Below, in pieces: positions 16,693 to 25,111 of a stretch of DNA of 33,464 nt. Made by a program: the position numbers and the translations under genes. Numbering within the stretch: position 1 is the stretch's first letter; every line of letters begins with the position of its first letter. A model generated the notes under the pieces. The model had not been told where the DNA came from. It ran no database searches and saw only the letters and a program-made list of their open reading frames with translations. Source of the DNA: Acidobacteriota bacterium (GTDB taxonomy: Bacteria > Acidobacteriota > UBA6911 > JACOSC01); the NCBI GenBank assembly GCA_016179055.1, contig JACOSC010000322.1, positions 1 through 33,464 of the forward strand, in the 5' to 3' direction.

Positions 16693-19008
16693 ATGGTGGA
16701 TTCAGGAAAGGGGAACGGCCAGCCGGAAGCGGATCCACCGGTGTCGTACACCGGTCGGTGGGCGCATCGGTCCGCGCATAAGGCGCTGAAGTTCTATCTG
16801 ATCGCTTTCCTGGTCGTCTGCGGCGCCTTCGTGGCCACACAACTGGTTCTCGAACATGCCAACCTCGAGTCGCCCCGGTTCAATCAACAGGCGCTGCTGC
16901 TGCTGATCTTTTCCGTTTTCAATTTTATAGTGTTGTTCGGGCTGGCCATCGTGCTCGCCCGCAACCTGGTTAAGCTTTATTTTGAGCGCAAGAGCCGTCG
17001 CCTAGGCTCGAAATTCAAGGTTAAGCTGGTCGCCGCTTTCCTGGGTATTTCCGTAATGCAGGTGGGCTTGCTTTCCTATCTGGCCTATGGTCTCATTAAT
17101 AAAAGCATAGAACGATGGTTTAGTCTTCCCGCCTATGAAATATTGGATAAAGCCAAAGACATCACGGAGCATTACTACAAGACCACTGCAGAAAATTTGA
17201 AATATCCCTCCCATCGGATTGTCGAAGGATTGCGGGTGCAGGGCATTACCCAGACGTCGGATTTGCCGAAACTGTCCGACATTTTGCCCGATGAAGAAGT
17301 ACTCTATAAGCTTGATCGCATTGAGGTCTACACGCCCGATTGGCAACGAGTCTATCCCGCGGAAGAGCCAGCCACCGACAGATCTCCGTCTGAAATCGAG
17401 TCCATCGTGCAAGAAGGTCTCGCCGGCCGGGCGTCGGCAAACATCACCAGGAGCAGAAATGGTGATCGATTTCGCTATGGCGCTCCGCTATTTGACGCGG
17501 AGAATTCCAGCGTTATTGCCGTTTTGATAACGGAGACCCACGTACCGCTGAGCGTGTCACAGATCGGCGCTTTTGTCGCTTCGGCCTCGGCCAAATACCA
17601 GGCGCTAAAAAAGAATAAGAACATTATCCGCACGAACTATATCGTCGTGCTGGCGCTCACCTCTCTCATGATTCTCTTCTGCTTTGCTTGGCTCGCCATT
17701 TATATTTCCAAACAGATTACTCGGCCGGTGCAAGCCTTGGCGGAAGGGGCCGAGCAAGTAGCCGCCGGAAATCTCGCTTATCGCATCGAGTGCCCCGCCA
17801 ATGATGAATTGGAAATCTTGATTGATTCTTTCAATCGAATGACGCATGAGCTCGGCGAAAGCAAGCGGCGCCTGGATGAGACGAACCGAGCCTTGCAGCA
17901 AACCAACGTCGAACTGGAACAACGACGTCGTTATATTGAAACCGTTCTACAAAATATTACGACCGGCGTAATCGCGATTGATCGCGAGGGCGTGATGCAT
18001 GCCATCAACCAATCGGCGCAACGTATGTTGCGACTCGATGACACCGCTATCGGCCGGAATATTAAGGAGGGTTTCCCCGGCCGCTTGTGCCAGGAAATTA
18101 ATCGACTAATGTGGCAGCGACCTTGGCAGGGCGCCCGCGGCAGCGACTTAGCCCTTGAATTGGATGGCTCGGTAATCCATTTGGCCCTGGCCCTCATGCC
18201 GCTCTCCGATGCCAAGGTCAATCGCCATACCGGCTACGTAATCGTACTTGACGATTTAACCGAGCTGAATCGCGCCGAGAAATCGGCAGCCTGGCAAGAG
18301 GTGGCTCGGCGATTGGCGCATGAAATTAAGAATCCCTTGACGCCCATACAGCTTTCCGCCGAGCGAATCCAGCGCCGCTTCGCGCATTTATGTCAGGCTA
18401 ATGGCAACCGCGGCCATGGCGTACGGCCGGAGTCGGAGAGCCTCGAAGCTTACGCCGTCACACTCGAGGAGTGCATACAGACTATCATCGATGAAAGCAA
18501 CGGCCTACGGCGCTTGATTGATGAGTTCTCGCAATTTGCTCGGCTGCCGCAATCCAGCTTATCATCGGCGGATTTGCACTTGGTTATCGAGAATGCACTG
18601 GGCCTCTATCAGGATCGTCTCCTGGATGTGCAGGTGGTGAGAAATTTTGATACGCAGATTCCCTTGTTGAAGTTGGACGCCGAACAGATGAAGCGAGTCT
18701 TTGTAAACCTGATTGATAACGCCTTGGAAGCTATGGAACAAGCAAATCCAAAAATCTTAACCCTGCGCACCCTCTTGAATGCGGAGGCCGGCGCGGTGGT
18801 TATCGAAGTGTCCGATAATGGTCACGGTATTGCCAAGGGTAATCGCGCGGACTTGTTCTTGCCCTACTTCTCTACGCGCCCGCGCGGAACCGGGTTGGGC
18901 TTGGCCATCGTCCAGCAAGTCATCAGCGACCACCAGGGCTATATCAAAGCGCTGGATAATGAACCCGGCGGGGCCAGGTTTGTTATCAATTTACCGATCA
19001 ACACGTAA
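16693..19008 (+). CDS. ntrY: NtrY-type membrane sensor histidine kinase
   Basis: A 771-residue sensor kinase. Three N-terminal membrane helices (about 34-55, 70-93, 112-135) precede an extracytoplasmic domain (about 136-315) and a fourth helix (about 316-338), the NtrY arrangement. HAMP follows ('SKQITRPVQALAEGAEQVAA', about 339-395), then a PAS domain (about 415-520). The histidine-phosphotransfer box is 'RRLAHEIKNPLTPIQLSAER' with the phospho-acceptor His at 543. The ATPase domain has N-box 'NLIDNALEAME' (about 672), 'VSDNGHGIA', 'STRPRGTGLGLAI'. The start at 16693 fits the promoter 30 bases upstream; a longer frame would run through it. Its partner NtrX lies downstream, but unusually about 820 bases away. 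The stimulus is unknown; NtrYX systems respond to nitrogen, redox or envelope cues in other bacteria. Confidence 0.92.
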   Translation: MVDSGKGNGQPEADPPVSYTGRWAHRSAHKALKFYLIAFLVVCGAFVATQLVLEHANLESPRFNQQALLLLIFSVFNFIVLFGLAIVLARNLVKLYFERKSRRLGSKFKVKLVAAFLGISVMQVGLLSYLAYGLINKSIERWFSLPAYEILDKAKDITEHYYKTTAENLKYPSHRIVEGLRVQGITQTSDLPKLSDILPDEEVLYKLDRIEVYTPDWQRVYPAEEPATDRSPSEIESIVQEGLAGRASANITRSRNGDRFRYGAPLFDAENSSVIAVLITETHVPLSVSQIGAFVASASAKYQALKKNKNIIRTNYIVVLALTSLMILFCFAWLAIYISKQITRPVQALAEGAEQVAAGNLAYRIECPANDELEILIDSFNRMTHELGESKRRLDETNRALQQTNVELEQRRRYIETVLQNITTGVIAIDREGVMHAINQSAQRMLRLDDTAIGRNIKEGFPGRLCQEINRLMWQRPWQGARGSDLALELDGSVIHLALALMPLSDAKVNRHTGYVIVLDDLTELNRAEKSAAWQEVARRLAHEIKNPLTPIQLSAERIQRRFAHLCQANGNRGHGVRPESESLEAYAVTLEECIQTIIDESNGLRRLIDEFSQFARLPQSSLSSADLHLVIENALGLYQDRLLDVQVVRNFDTQIPLLKLDAEQMKRVFVNLIDNALEAMEQANPKILTLRTLLNAEAGAVVIEVSDNGHGIAKGNRADLFLPYFSTRPRGTGLGLAIVQQVISDHQGYIKALDNEPGGARFVINLPINT

Positions 19009-19117
19009 GTTGTACGCAGGCGCGCGTTGAGCTAACCCGCGCTTTCTGGCGATTAGGGTATGATTTCCGTTCGATGTACCGGTAAAAGTAGTAAGGCACT
19101 GCCGGATCTTTGTAACG

Positions 19118-19800
19118 ATTAGCCCCGGTAGGGGCGACATGTATATTGCACAGACATCCGAAATAAGAGCCAAGCTCCGTAGAAGTCCCCCAGCTTGGCC
19201 TAACGTCACGCAGATGCCAAGAAGAAACTGGAGAAGTTTCTAAGGAGCCTGGAGTTTGGACATTTTGAAGCGGGCCGGTGCCGATCCTGTGAAGCAGGCG
19301 AACCATAAAGTCGCACGCGCCCCGGCAGGGGCGCAAGGAGATTAGCCTGGGGCAAGCGAAGCGTCGCCCCAGGACTCATGGCCTCATCCACTTCGAGCGC
19401 CCCGGCAGGGGCGCTGAGAGGTGCTTGGCCTACCAGAGGCCCTAGCACTGAAGATGAGATGATAATGCAGCTTAAAATGAGTGATGGCCTCTCGGCGCCC
19501 CTGCCGGGGCGCTTGTGATCTAGGGAACTCGCGACCTGGGGCGGCGCTCCGCTTGCCCCAGGCTAATGTCCCGGCGCCCCTCTGGGGCGCTCCGGAGATT
19601 GGACATTTCAAAGAGCAAGTATAACCGGCCAATCACGATTGTAGGCGAGCTTTAACGACACGCAGCATAAAGATGAAACTGGGGAAGTATCTAAGGAGCG
19701 GCATGTGATCGGCAACCAGGATTTAGATGCCGCTCCTACGGAGCTAGCTTTTAAACACCTAGGCTTCGAGCTATAAACATGGCGCCCCTACCGGGGCTTA
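19118..19800. repeat. Palindrome array bounded by inverted 23-mers, between ntrY and ntrX
   Basis: The ends (19118-19140 and 19778-19800) are inverted copies matching at 21 of 23 positions and include GCCCCGGTAGGGGC. Just inside, AGCTCCGTAG (19173-19182) is mirrored by CTACGGAGCT (19736-19745). The interior holds hairpins of two families. The first is GCGCCCC(loop)GGGGCGC at 19317-19334, 19396-19415, 19495-19512 and 19574-19590. The second is CCTGGGGC(loop)GCCCCAGG at 19346-19373 and 19535-19562. Other stems are at 19169-19199 and 19694-19737 (11 bp). An imperfect direct repeat of about 48 bases occurs at 19201-19248 and 19653-19700. No coding frame is supported. The mosaic looks like repeated insertion of REP-type units. 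Confidence 0.8.
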
Positions 19801-19831
19801 CATCGTGCTGGGAGCACACTTTGCAATTATC

Positions 19832-21226
19832 ATGAAGCCAAAGGCACGAATACTGATTGTGGATGATGAACGGGGCGTGCGCTCGTCGCTCGTCGGGGTA
19901 CTGAAGGATGAAGGCTATTCGGCCGATGCCGTAAATGACGGCGAGGCCTGCCTGGAGGCCATCGGGCGTCAGCCCTATGACGTGGTGCTGCTCGATGTCT
20001 GGCTCCCGGGTATGGATGGCTTGGCCACACTAGCGGAAATTCGTAAACGATCCATGCCCGCTAATGTGGTTATGATCAGCGGCCACGGGACCATCGAGAC
20101 GGCGGTGAAAGCCACCAAGCTCGGGGCGTTTGATTTTCTCGAAAAGCCACTCTCCTATGAAAAAACCTTGGTCGTGATTAAGAATGCCTTGACCCAGAAA
20201 AACTTGGAGGAAGAGAATCTCGCCTTGCGCGAGGAGATCGATCAGAAGTATGTCATGATCGGCGAGTCCATTCCGATGAAGGCGTTGCGGCAACAGATTG
20301 CTTTCGCCGCGCCGACCAATGCCCGTGTGCTGATTTACGGAGAGAATGGCACCGGCAAAGAATTGGTCGCGCATCTGTTGCATTGGCACAGCCTGCGCAA
20401 AGACCGCCGACTCGTCGAGGTCAACTGCGCGGCGATTCCAGAAGACCTGATCGAGAGTGAGCTGTTCGGGCACATCAAAGGCGCATTTACCGGCGCCACT
20501 TTGGATAAAGCGGGCAAGTTTGAGATGGCCGACGGCGGCACGCTTTTTCTCGACGAAGTAGGCGACATGAGCTTGAAAACACAGGCCAAGGTGCTGCGGG
20601 CGCTCGAGGAACAGCGCTTCGAGCCGTTAGGCAGCAATCGCGAATTGCGCGTGGATGTACGCGTGATTGCGGCCACCAATAAAAATTTGGAAGTGGAGAT
20701 CGATAAAGGCTATTTTAGAGATGACCTTTATTATCGACTCAACGTAATTCCCTTCGAAGTTCCGCCGTTGCGCGACCGTAAAGAGGATATTCCGCTCTTG
20801 GCCGCGTATTTCTTGGACGACTTTTCCAATAAATACGCCATTAAACGCAAACGGTTGGCCGATTCCGCCCTGGGGCGGCTGACCGATTATTCATGGCCGG
20901 GAAACGTGCGGGAGCTAAAAAACTTGATCGAGCGCCTGATCATTATGACCGCGGCGTCGCGGATTGACGGTTATGATTTGCCGGATTATATCGTTGGCGC
21001 TGAGGTTCCCGACGGCCGTGCGGCCGCAGACGCGCGCTCGCTGCAAGGGGCTCGTGAGGTCTTTGAGCGAAACTTTATTCTGCACAAGCTGCACGAATGC
21101 CGCGGCAATATTTCTAAGGTCGCCGAAATCCTGCATATTGAGCGCAGCAGTTTATATAAGAAGATGAAGGCTTACGGCATCCCATATTCTCGCAAAGATT
21201 TCGAAACGGAGACCAGCGCCGAATAG
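19832..21226 (+). CDS. ntrX: NtrX-type sigma-54-dependent response regulator
   Basis: A 464-residue NtrC-family activator. The receiver domain (1-125) has acidic pocket D11/D12, phospho-acceptor D55 ('VVLLDVWLPGMDG') and the conserved Lys in 'EKPLSYEK'. The AAA+ domain has Walker A 'GENGTGKE' (about 170), an intact GAFTGA loop (217-222) for sigma-54 contact, Walker B 'GTLFLDEVGDM' (about 235) and 'DLYYRLNVIPFEVPPLRDR'. The C-terminal Fis-type DNA-binding helix-turn-helix is at about 407-450 ('NISKVAEILHIERSSLYKKM'). ATG at 19832 is chosen; a GTG at 19805 would add nine residues not needed for the receiver fold. The phosphate donor should be NtrY upstream. The next genes are pilins with a sigma-54-like element in front, making them plausible targets. 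Confidence 0.94.
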   Translation: MKPKARILIVDDERGVRSSLVGVLKDEGYSADAVNDGEACLEAIGRQPYDVVLLDVWLPGMDGLATLAEIRKRSMPANVVMISGHGTIETAVKATKLGAFDFLEKPLSYEKTLVVIKNALTQKNLEEENLALREEIDQKYVMIGESIPMKALRQQIAFAAPTNARVLIYGENGTGKELVAHLLHWHSLRKDRRLVEVNCAAIPEDLIESELFGHIKGAFTGATLDKAGKFEMADGGTLFLDEVGDMSLKTQAKVLRALEEQRFEPLGSNRELRVDVRVIAATNKNLEVEIDKGYFRDDLYYRLNVIPFEVPPLRDRKEDIPLLAAYFLDDFSNKYAIKRKRLADSALGRLTDYSWPGNVRELKNLIERLIIMTAASRIDGYDLPDYIVGAEVPDGRAAADARSLQGAREVFERNFILHKLHECRGNISKVAEILHIERSSLYKKMKAYGIPYSRKDFETETSAE

Positions 21227-21236
21227 CTTTCCCGTA

Positions 21237-21260
21237 ATTTGTAAGGCCCCTTACAAGATT
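21237..21260 (+). repeat. Hairpin after ntrX, possible weak terminator
   Basis: TTGTAAGG and CCTTACAA (21239-21256) are exact inverted copies about 13 bases after the ntrX stop. No T-run follows, so intrinsic termination is doubtful. Confidence 0.4.
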
Positions 21261-21261
21261 C

Positions 21262-21302
21262 GTTAACCAGGACTACATGGGCTGATCATATTCAGTTAAC
21301 CA
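21262..21302 (+). promoter_or_regulatory. Paired GTTAACCA sites, candidate activator-binding region
   Basis: GTTAACCA occurs at 21262-21269 and again at 21295-21302, in the same orientation and 33 bases apart, close to three helical turns. The core GTTAAC is itself a palindrome. The sites lie 120-160 bases before the sigma-54-like element at 21422, the usual distance for enhancers of NtrC-family activators. Binding by NtrX is inference. Confidence 0.35.
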
Positions 21303-21421
21303 TGGGTAGGCCTCTCCGATCGCCACGCGCTAATATCTCTCCTACCAAACGTAGCGCTTATTTACGTTTAATAGCCCGGCTGACCGTCCATGCTCGGCGC
21401 GCCGGCCCCGCCGCGCGCAGG

Positions 21422-21437
21422 TGGAATGTAAATTGCT
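21422..21437 (+). promoter_or_regulatory. Candidate sigma-54 (-24/-12) promoter upstream of pilA
   Basis: TGGAATGTAAATTGCT has the invariant GG and GC dinucleotides at the correct spacing and a perfect TTGCT -12 half; the -24 half matches TGGCAC at 4 of 6 positions. It would start transcription near 21448 and give a pilin leader of about 260 bases. sigma-54 control of pilA is known in Pseudomonas, Geobacter and Myxococcus, and the activator gene ntrX ends about 200 bases upstream. Confidence 0.42.
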
Positions 21438-21496
21438 ATGCAACGAGGCATGAACTTTAAGGGGTGGACAAAGACGTTAGAATGAAAAAATCCGAA

Positions 21497-21524
21497 CCTC
21501 TTGTTAGGTGAGGGGGGCAAGAGG
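21497..21524 (+). repeat. Stem-loop in the pilin leader
   Basis: CCTCTTG pairs perfectly with CAAGAGG around a purine-rich 14-base loop. It falls inside the leader predicted from the sigma-54-like promoter and could affect leader stability or translation. Confidence 0.35.
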
Positions 21525-21587
21525 ACTTGGGTTTTACTAAGGTGTTTCGTCCCGTAAGCGTGTTCCGACGTTGAGTTCACCCCTGAA

Positions 21588-21617
21588 TTGACTCACGCCC
21601 CATAGGGGTCCCGTAAT
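21588..21617 (+). promoter_or_regulatory. Weak sigma-70-like promoter upstream of pilA
   Basis: TTGACT at 21588-21593 (5 of 6), an 18-base spacer, CGTAAT at 21612-21617 (4 of 6). It is an alternative to the sigma-54-like element for pilin expression. An inverted pair GTAATTGGT/ACCAATTAC (21634-21642, 21670-21678) lies between it and the start codon. Confidence 0.28.
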
Positions 21618-21706
21618 CGCTAATCAGCAATTGGTAATTGGTCTTGACCCAGATTACTACTTACTGATTACCAATTACACGCAATATGAGGAGGTACGAA
21701 AGTAAC

Positions 21707-22177
21707 ATGAAGAAGAGACAAAAAGGTTTTTCACTTATTGAATTGCTGGTCGTGGTCGCGATTATCTTGATTATCGCTTCCATCGCCATACCGGCGCTGC
21801 TGCAGGCTCGCAAGTCCGCCAACGAGTCGGCGGCCGTGGCTAATCTGCGGTCATTGGCCTCCGCAGAATTTACCTATGCCTCGCGCAACAATCAAAACTT
21901 CGGTTCGATGGCCAACATGAGCACCGCCAACTACGTGGATACCCGCTTTAGCGCAAGCCCCTCCACGTTCAATGGCTTCCAATATTCAGAAGGCTACGGC
22001 GTAGTAGGCCTGCCGGCTGGTACGCCCACCACGACCCCCACGGGTTTTGGCTTCCAAGCGCTCCATCAAGCGCCCTCGTCCGACACCGACTTTGAAGTCG
22101 GTCCGGATGGAGTCGTTCGCTACGGCAAGAGCGGGAGCCCGTCAGGTCAAGGAGAAGGAACCCCGCTTGGGAAGTAG
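21707..22177 (+). CDS. pilA: Type IV prepilin, major-pilin candidate
   Basis: A 156-residue prepilin. The start at 21707 is chosen because AGGAGG (21689-21694) lies just downstream of an upstream in-frame ATG, which therefore cannot be the real start. The leader MKKRQKG is followed by the cleavage/methylation site FSLIELLVVVAIILIIASIA, with Glu at mature position 5. Cleavage by the prepilin peptidase and N-methylation of Phe are expected. The mature part contains 'SLASAEFTYASRNNQNFGSM', seen again in the next gene, and a Pro/Thr-rich stretch 'PAGTPTTTPTGFGF' that could accept O-linked sugar. It ends with a Gly/Ser-rich tail. No cysteine pair is present. It is followed by a strong terminator, so it is probably the most highly expressed gene of the region. 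Confidence 0.9.
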   Translation: MKKRQKGFSLIELLVVVAIILIIASIAIPALLQARKSANESAAVANLRSLASAEFTYASRNNQNFGSMANMSTANYVDTRFSASPSTFNGFQYSEGYGVVGLPAGTPTTTPTGFGFQALHQAPSSDTDFEVGPDGVVRYGKSGSPSGQGEGTPLGK

Positions 22178-22208
22178 TTTAACAGGTATCTCCTAGCAGC
22201 CCCAAATG

Positions 22209-22242
22209 AAAAAGCGGTAGATTCTTCTACCGCTTTTTTTTT
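22209..22242 (+). terminator. Intrinsic terminator between the two pilin genes
   Basis: A 13-bp stem (AAAAAGCGGTAGA with TCTACCGCTTTTT) and loop TTCT, ending in a run of nine T. This is a textbook rho-independent terminator starting about 30 bases after the first pilin stop. Confidence 0.93.
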
Positions 22243-22267
22243 AAATGCAAATCGGTAGGTGAGTTTT

Positions 22268-22720
22268 ATGAAGAGGCAAAATGGGTTTTCAATGATTGAG
22301 CTCATGATGGTCGTCGGGATCATCGCTCTGCTGGCCATGCTCCTCTTTCCGATGCTGGCGGCCGCTCGGCGGTCAGCCAACGAATCCTCGGCCATCGGTA
22401 CGCTTAAAGCTCTGGCTTCAGCCGAGTTCACCTATGCGTCGCGCAACAGCCAAAAATACGGCACGATGGCTCAGCTATTCGCCGGCAGTTACGTGGACAA
22501 TCGTTTCAGCGCACCGGGCATTGTGAGTGGCTTTACCTATTCGGAAAACCAACCCATACCCAGTGGTCCAACGCCTTATACAGCGCCGGATGGGTTTGGC
22601 ATTAAAGCGATACATGTGGCCGGCTCCGCCGACTTTGACTTTGAAATCGGTTGGGATGGGGTAATTCGCTATGGCCCCAGCAACCCGGGCGGATCGGAGG
22701 GCGCCCCGGTTGGTAAATAA
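22268..22720 (+). CDS. Second type IV prepilin, paralogue of the preceding gene
   Basis: A 150-residue prepilin. Start ATG 22268 follows an AGGTGAG ribosome site; the earlier GTG at 22259 is part of that site. The leader MKRQNG precedes FSMIELMMVVGIIALLAMLL, with Glu at mature position 5. It shares with the first pilin the blocks 'RRSANESSAIGTLKALASAE', 'FTYASRNSQKYGTMA', 'SYVDNRFSA', 'GFGIKAIH', 'DFDFEIGWDGVIRYG' and the C-terminal 'EGAPVGK', so the pair arose by tandem duplication. Its helix has extra Met residues (MMVVG) compared with the first pilin. Its expression must come from read-through of the terminator at 22209 or from a promoter not recognised here. It may be a minor pilin or alternative subunit. 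Confidence 0.9.
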   Translation: MKRQNGFSMIELMMVVGIIALLAMLLFPMLAAARRSANESSAIGTLKALASAEFTYASRNSQKYGTMAQLFAGSYVDNRFSAPGIVSGFTYSENQPIPSGPTPYTAPDGFGIKAIHVAGSADFDFEIGWDGVIRYGPSNPGGSEGAPVGK

Positions 22721-22936
22721 CCGCGCGAACCGAGCCGGTGAAGAAGTCTGAATGAAAATCCCGGGACGGGCGTGGCCACACTTATAACGGTCGGCCCATC
22801 GCACGGTCATTGCACACGCGCTTGCTGTCCGAGTATTCGAGGCCATGCGCGTTAGCCATCGAGTTAGCTCTAGTTAATCAGGATTGTTCCGTCGGTGTTA
22901 AAGCCGGAACGCCCTGCCCGCTCAATTTGGTATTGT

Positions 22937-25111
22937 ATGGGCCCAAGCCATCCGCTCTATGCCGTAGAAGAGGCGGTTGCGGCAAGAGACCGAGCCGACT
23001 CTCCTAGATGGTCTCGTGTCAAAGGAATCCTGGGCGCGCTTTGGGTAGTGTCCATATTTTGCCTTTATCTGTGGCATCGCGCCGACCTGGAGGCCCTCGG
23101 CTTACGCCTTTTGGATAGTGCCCTGAACGTTTTTCTATTGGTCGCTCTCATACTGATCCTACATGCACTCGGTCGCCTTATCTCCCGCGCTTTCATCAAT
23201 CACCCCTACTTGAGAAATTCTGAAACTGTTGACCATACCGGTACAGCGGCCTGGTCGTTGGCCGAGCCCTTTTCCGGCGGATTGTACTCCAGCATTCTTT
23301 ATATTGGATTAGGCTTTGGCGGGGTATCGCTCTTGATGTTTGGGCTGGGTATGTTTCGCCTCTATTATGTGTCGACGGGGTGGGCAATTTTTGTGGCCGG
23401 CACAGTCCTGGTTGTTTGGGACCGACGCTATTTGGTCGATGTGGTCAAATCTTGGCGTCCACAACCATTCCCCTGGACGGGGACGGAACGCCTACTTCTC
23501 AGCCTATATGTGGTGATTCTCAGTCTCGGCCTGGCGTGCTCGTTGGCGCCGCCTTTCTTGGGCGACGACATGGTTTATCACTTGTACACGCCCAAGACCT
23601 ACCTGCGACACCATGGGTTCATCGATCTCCCGTTTAACATTTATACATACTTCCCCATGGGCGGAGAAATGCTCTACACGCTGGCCATGCTGGTCAAGGG
23701 CGACGTCTTAGCCAAGCTCATACATTATTTTATGGGTGTCCTTATTTCGATCGTGATCTATGGGATTTGTAGATACATTGGTCTGACCCGTCGTATGGGT
23801 TTGATGGGCATGTTGTTCTTCTGCAGTGTTCCCACAGTATGGTTCTTGATGAGCTGGTCGGCCTATATTGATTTGACGTTAACCTTTTTCCTGCTGTCGG
23901 CGCTACTCTGTTATTGCGGCTCTTGGCGCTCGGAAAGCGGTGAGCTTTTGGTGCTATGCGGCGTTTATTTCGGCTGTGCGCTGGCGACCAAGTTTACCGC
24001 GCTCTATATGGCGCCCGTAGTATTCTGTGGCTTGCTTGTTCGCCTCCGCCACGAGCTTTCCCATTCCTCGGCTACCCCTACCTCGATCGGCGGCGCCTTG
24101 GTCAAGAAAGTACTCTTTCCCATGGCGATCGCCTTCGCCATGGCCGCGCCTTGGTATATCAAGAATCTTTATTATACCGGTAATCCATTTTTCCCGTTCT
24201 TCTTGAATTTATTTCCAGTGTCCCACACGGGCTGGGACGCGGAACGGGCGGGCAATTATTTGGTCATGTTGGGTCATTATGGCCGCGCCGTAAAATCGTT
24301 CGCCACATACCTCCTGCTACCATGGGATTTGACGATGGAGGCCCGCCTTATTAATCCAAGTGCCCATGACGGCATTCTCGGTCCCATATTTTTAATGGCG
24401 CTGCCTTTGCTCGTGTGGCGACGCCAGTGGCCGTGGCCGATGCGAATCTTGGCCGCCTTTTCAGGGATTTATTGTTTGGCTTGGGCGTTGTCCTCTCAGC
24501 AATTGCGCTTCTTGGTTCCCACTCTTCCGGCCTTAAGCGTTATGGCGGCTTTTGCTCTTTCTCCCCCACCGGACGAGCACCCGGTCACCCGGAATAGGAC
24601 AACTGTCCTTGGGCGACGAGCGGCAACAGGCATGGCCATTCTGGCGATAGTCATCAACACGCTGGTCATCGGCCATTACTTTGCCGGAGTGGATCCGCTG
24701 CCGTATCTTGCCGGTCAGGAAAACCGCGATCAGTACTTAAGTAGACGCCTGGATTATTATAATATTTACTCCTATATCAACAAAGCGCTCCCGTCGAACA
24801 GTCGTATATTCTTGATTGACGTCGGAAATTTTGGGTATTATCTCGAGCGGGATCACCTATCGGATTCAATTTTCGAAGACCATACTATCGGTCGCATCGT
24901 TAATCAAGCGGCATCCGCGGAGGGCATACGGCAACAACTGCTCAAGCTCGGTGTTACTCATCTGCTGTATTGCCAGGGGATATTATTTAATACGGCGACT
25001 ACACCATTTGGCGTCGCCGGCCGCGCCCGTTTTTTAGAGTGGCTCCGCCAAGACGGGAAACTATTAAAGTCCGATGCTAACTTTCAGCTTTGGGAAATCA
25101 AACGTGACTAA
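22937..25111 (+). CDS. GT-C type multi-pass membrane glycosyltransferase-like protein
   Basis: A 724-residue protein with about a dozen hydrophobic segments from residue 30 to about 575, followed by a soluble C-terminal domain ('YINKALPSNSRIFLIDVGNF'). Near residue 210, in a loop between helices, it has 'FLGDDMVYHLYTPKTYLRHH', the acidic pair plus aromatic typical of GT-C lipid-linked sugar transferases (PMT/ArnT-like clan). 'PWYIKNLYYTGNPFFPF' is another segment common in this group. The ATG at 22937 is used; GTG at 22895 is possible, and neither has a strong ribosome site. It would use a polyprenyl-phosphate sugar on the periplasmic side. Its position after two pilins suggests pilin or surface-polymer glycosylation, but that is inference. 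Confidence 0.78.
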   Translation: MGPSHPLYAVEEAVAARDRADSPRWSRVKGILGALWVVSIFCLYLWHRADLEALGLRLLDSALNVFLLVALILILHALGRLISRAFINHPYLRNSETVDHTGTAAWSLAEPFSGGLYSSILYIGLGFGGVSLLMFGLGMFRLYYVSTGWAIFVAGTVLVVWDRRYLVDVVKSWRPQPFPWTGTERLLLSLYVVILSLGLACSLAPPFLGDDMVYHLYTPKTYLRHHGFIDLPFNIYTYFPMGGEMLYTLAMLVKGDVLAKLIHYFMGVLISIVIYGICRYIGLTRRMGLMGMLFFCSVPTVWFLMSWSAYIDLTLTFFLLSALLCYCGSWRSESGELLVLCGVYFGCALATKFTALYMAPVVFCGLLVRLRHELSHSSATPTSIGGALVKKVLFPMAIAFAMAAPWYIKNLYYTGNPFFPFFLNLFPVSHTGWDAERAGNYLVMLGHYGRAVKSFATYLLLPWDLTMEARLINPSAHDGILGPIFLMALPLLVWRRQWPWPMRILAAFSGIYCLAWALSSQQLRFLVPTLPALSVMAAFALSPPPDEHPVTRNRTTVLGRRAATGMAILAIVINTLVIGHYFAGVDPLPYLAGQENRDQYLSRRLDYYNIYSYINKALPSNSRIFLIDVGNFGYYLERDHLSDSIFEDHTIGRIVNQAASAEGIRQQLLKLGVTHLLYCQGILFNTATTPFGVAGRARFLEWLRQDGKLLKSDANFQLWEIKRD

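Noticed and set aside
19118..19800. CRISPR array
   Set aside because: The repeats are palindromes of differing families with irregular spacing, not uniform repeats with unique spacers, and no cas genes are present.
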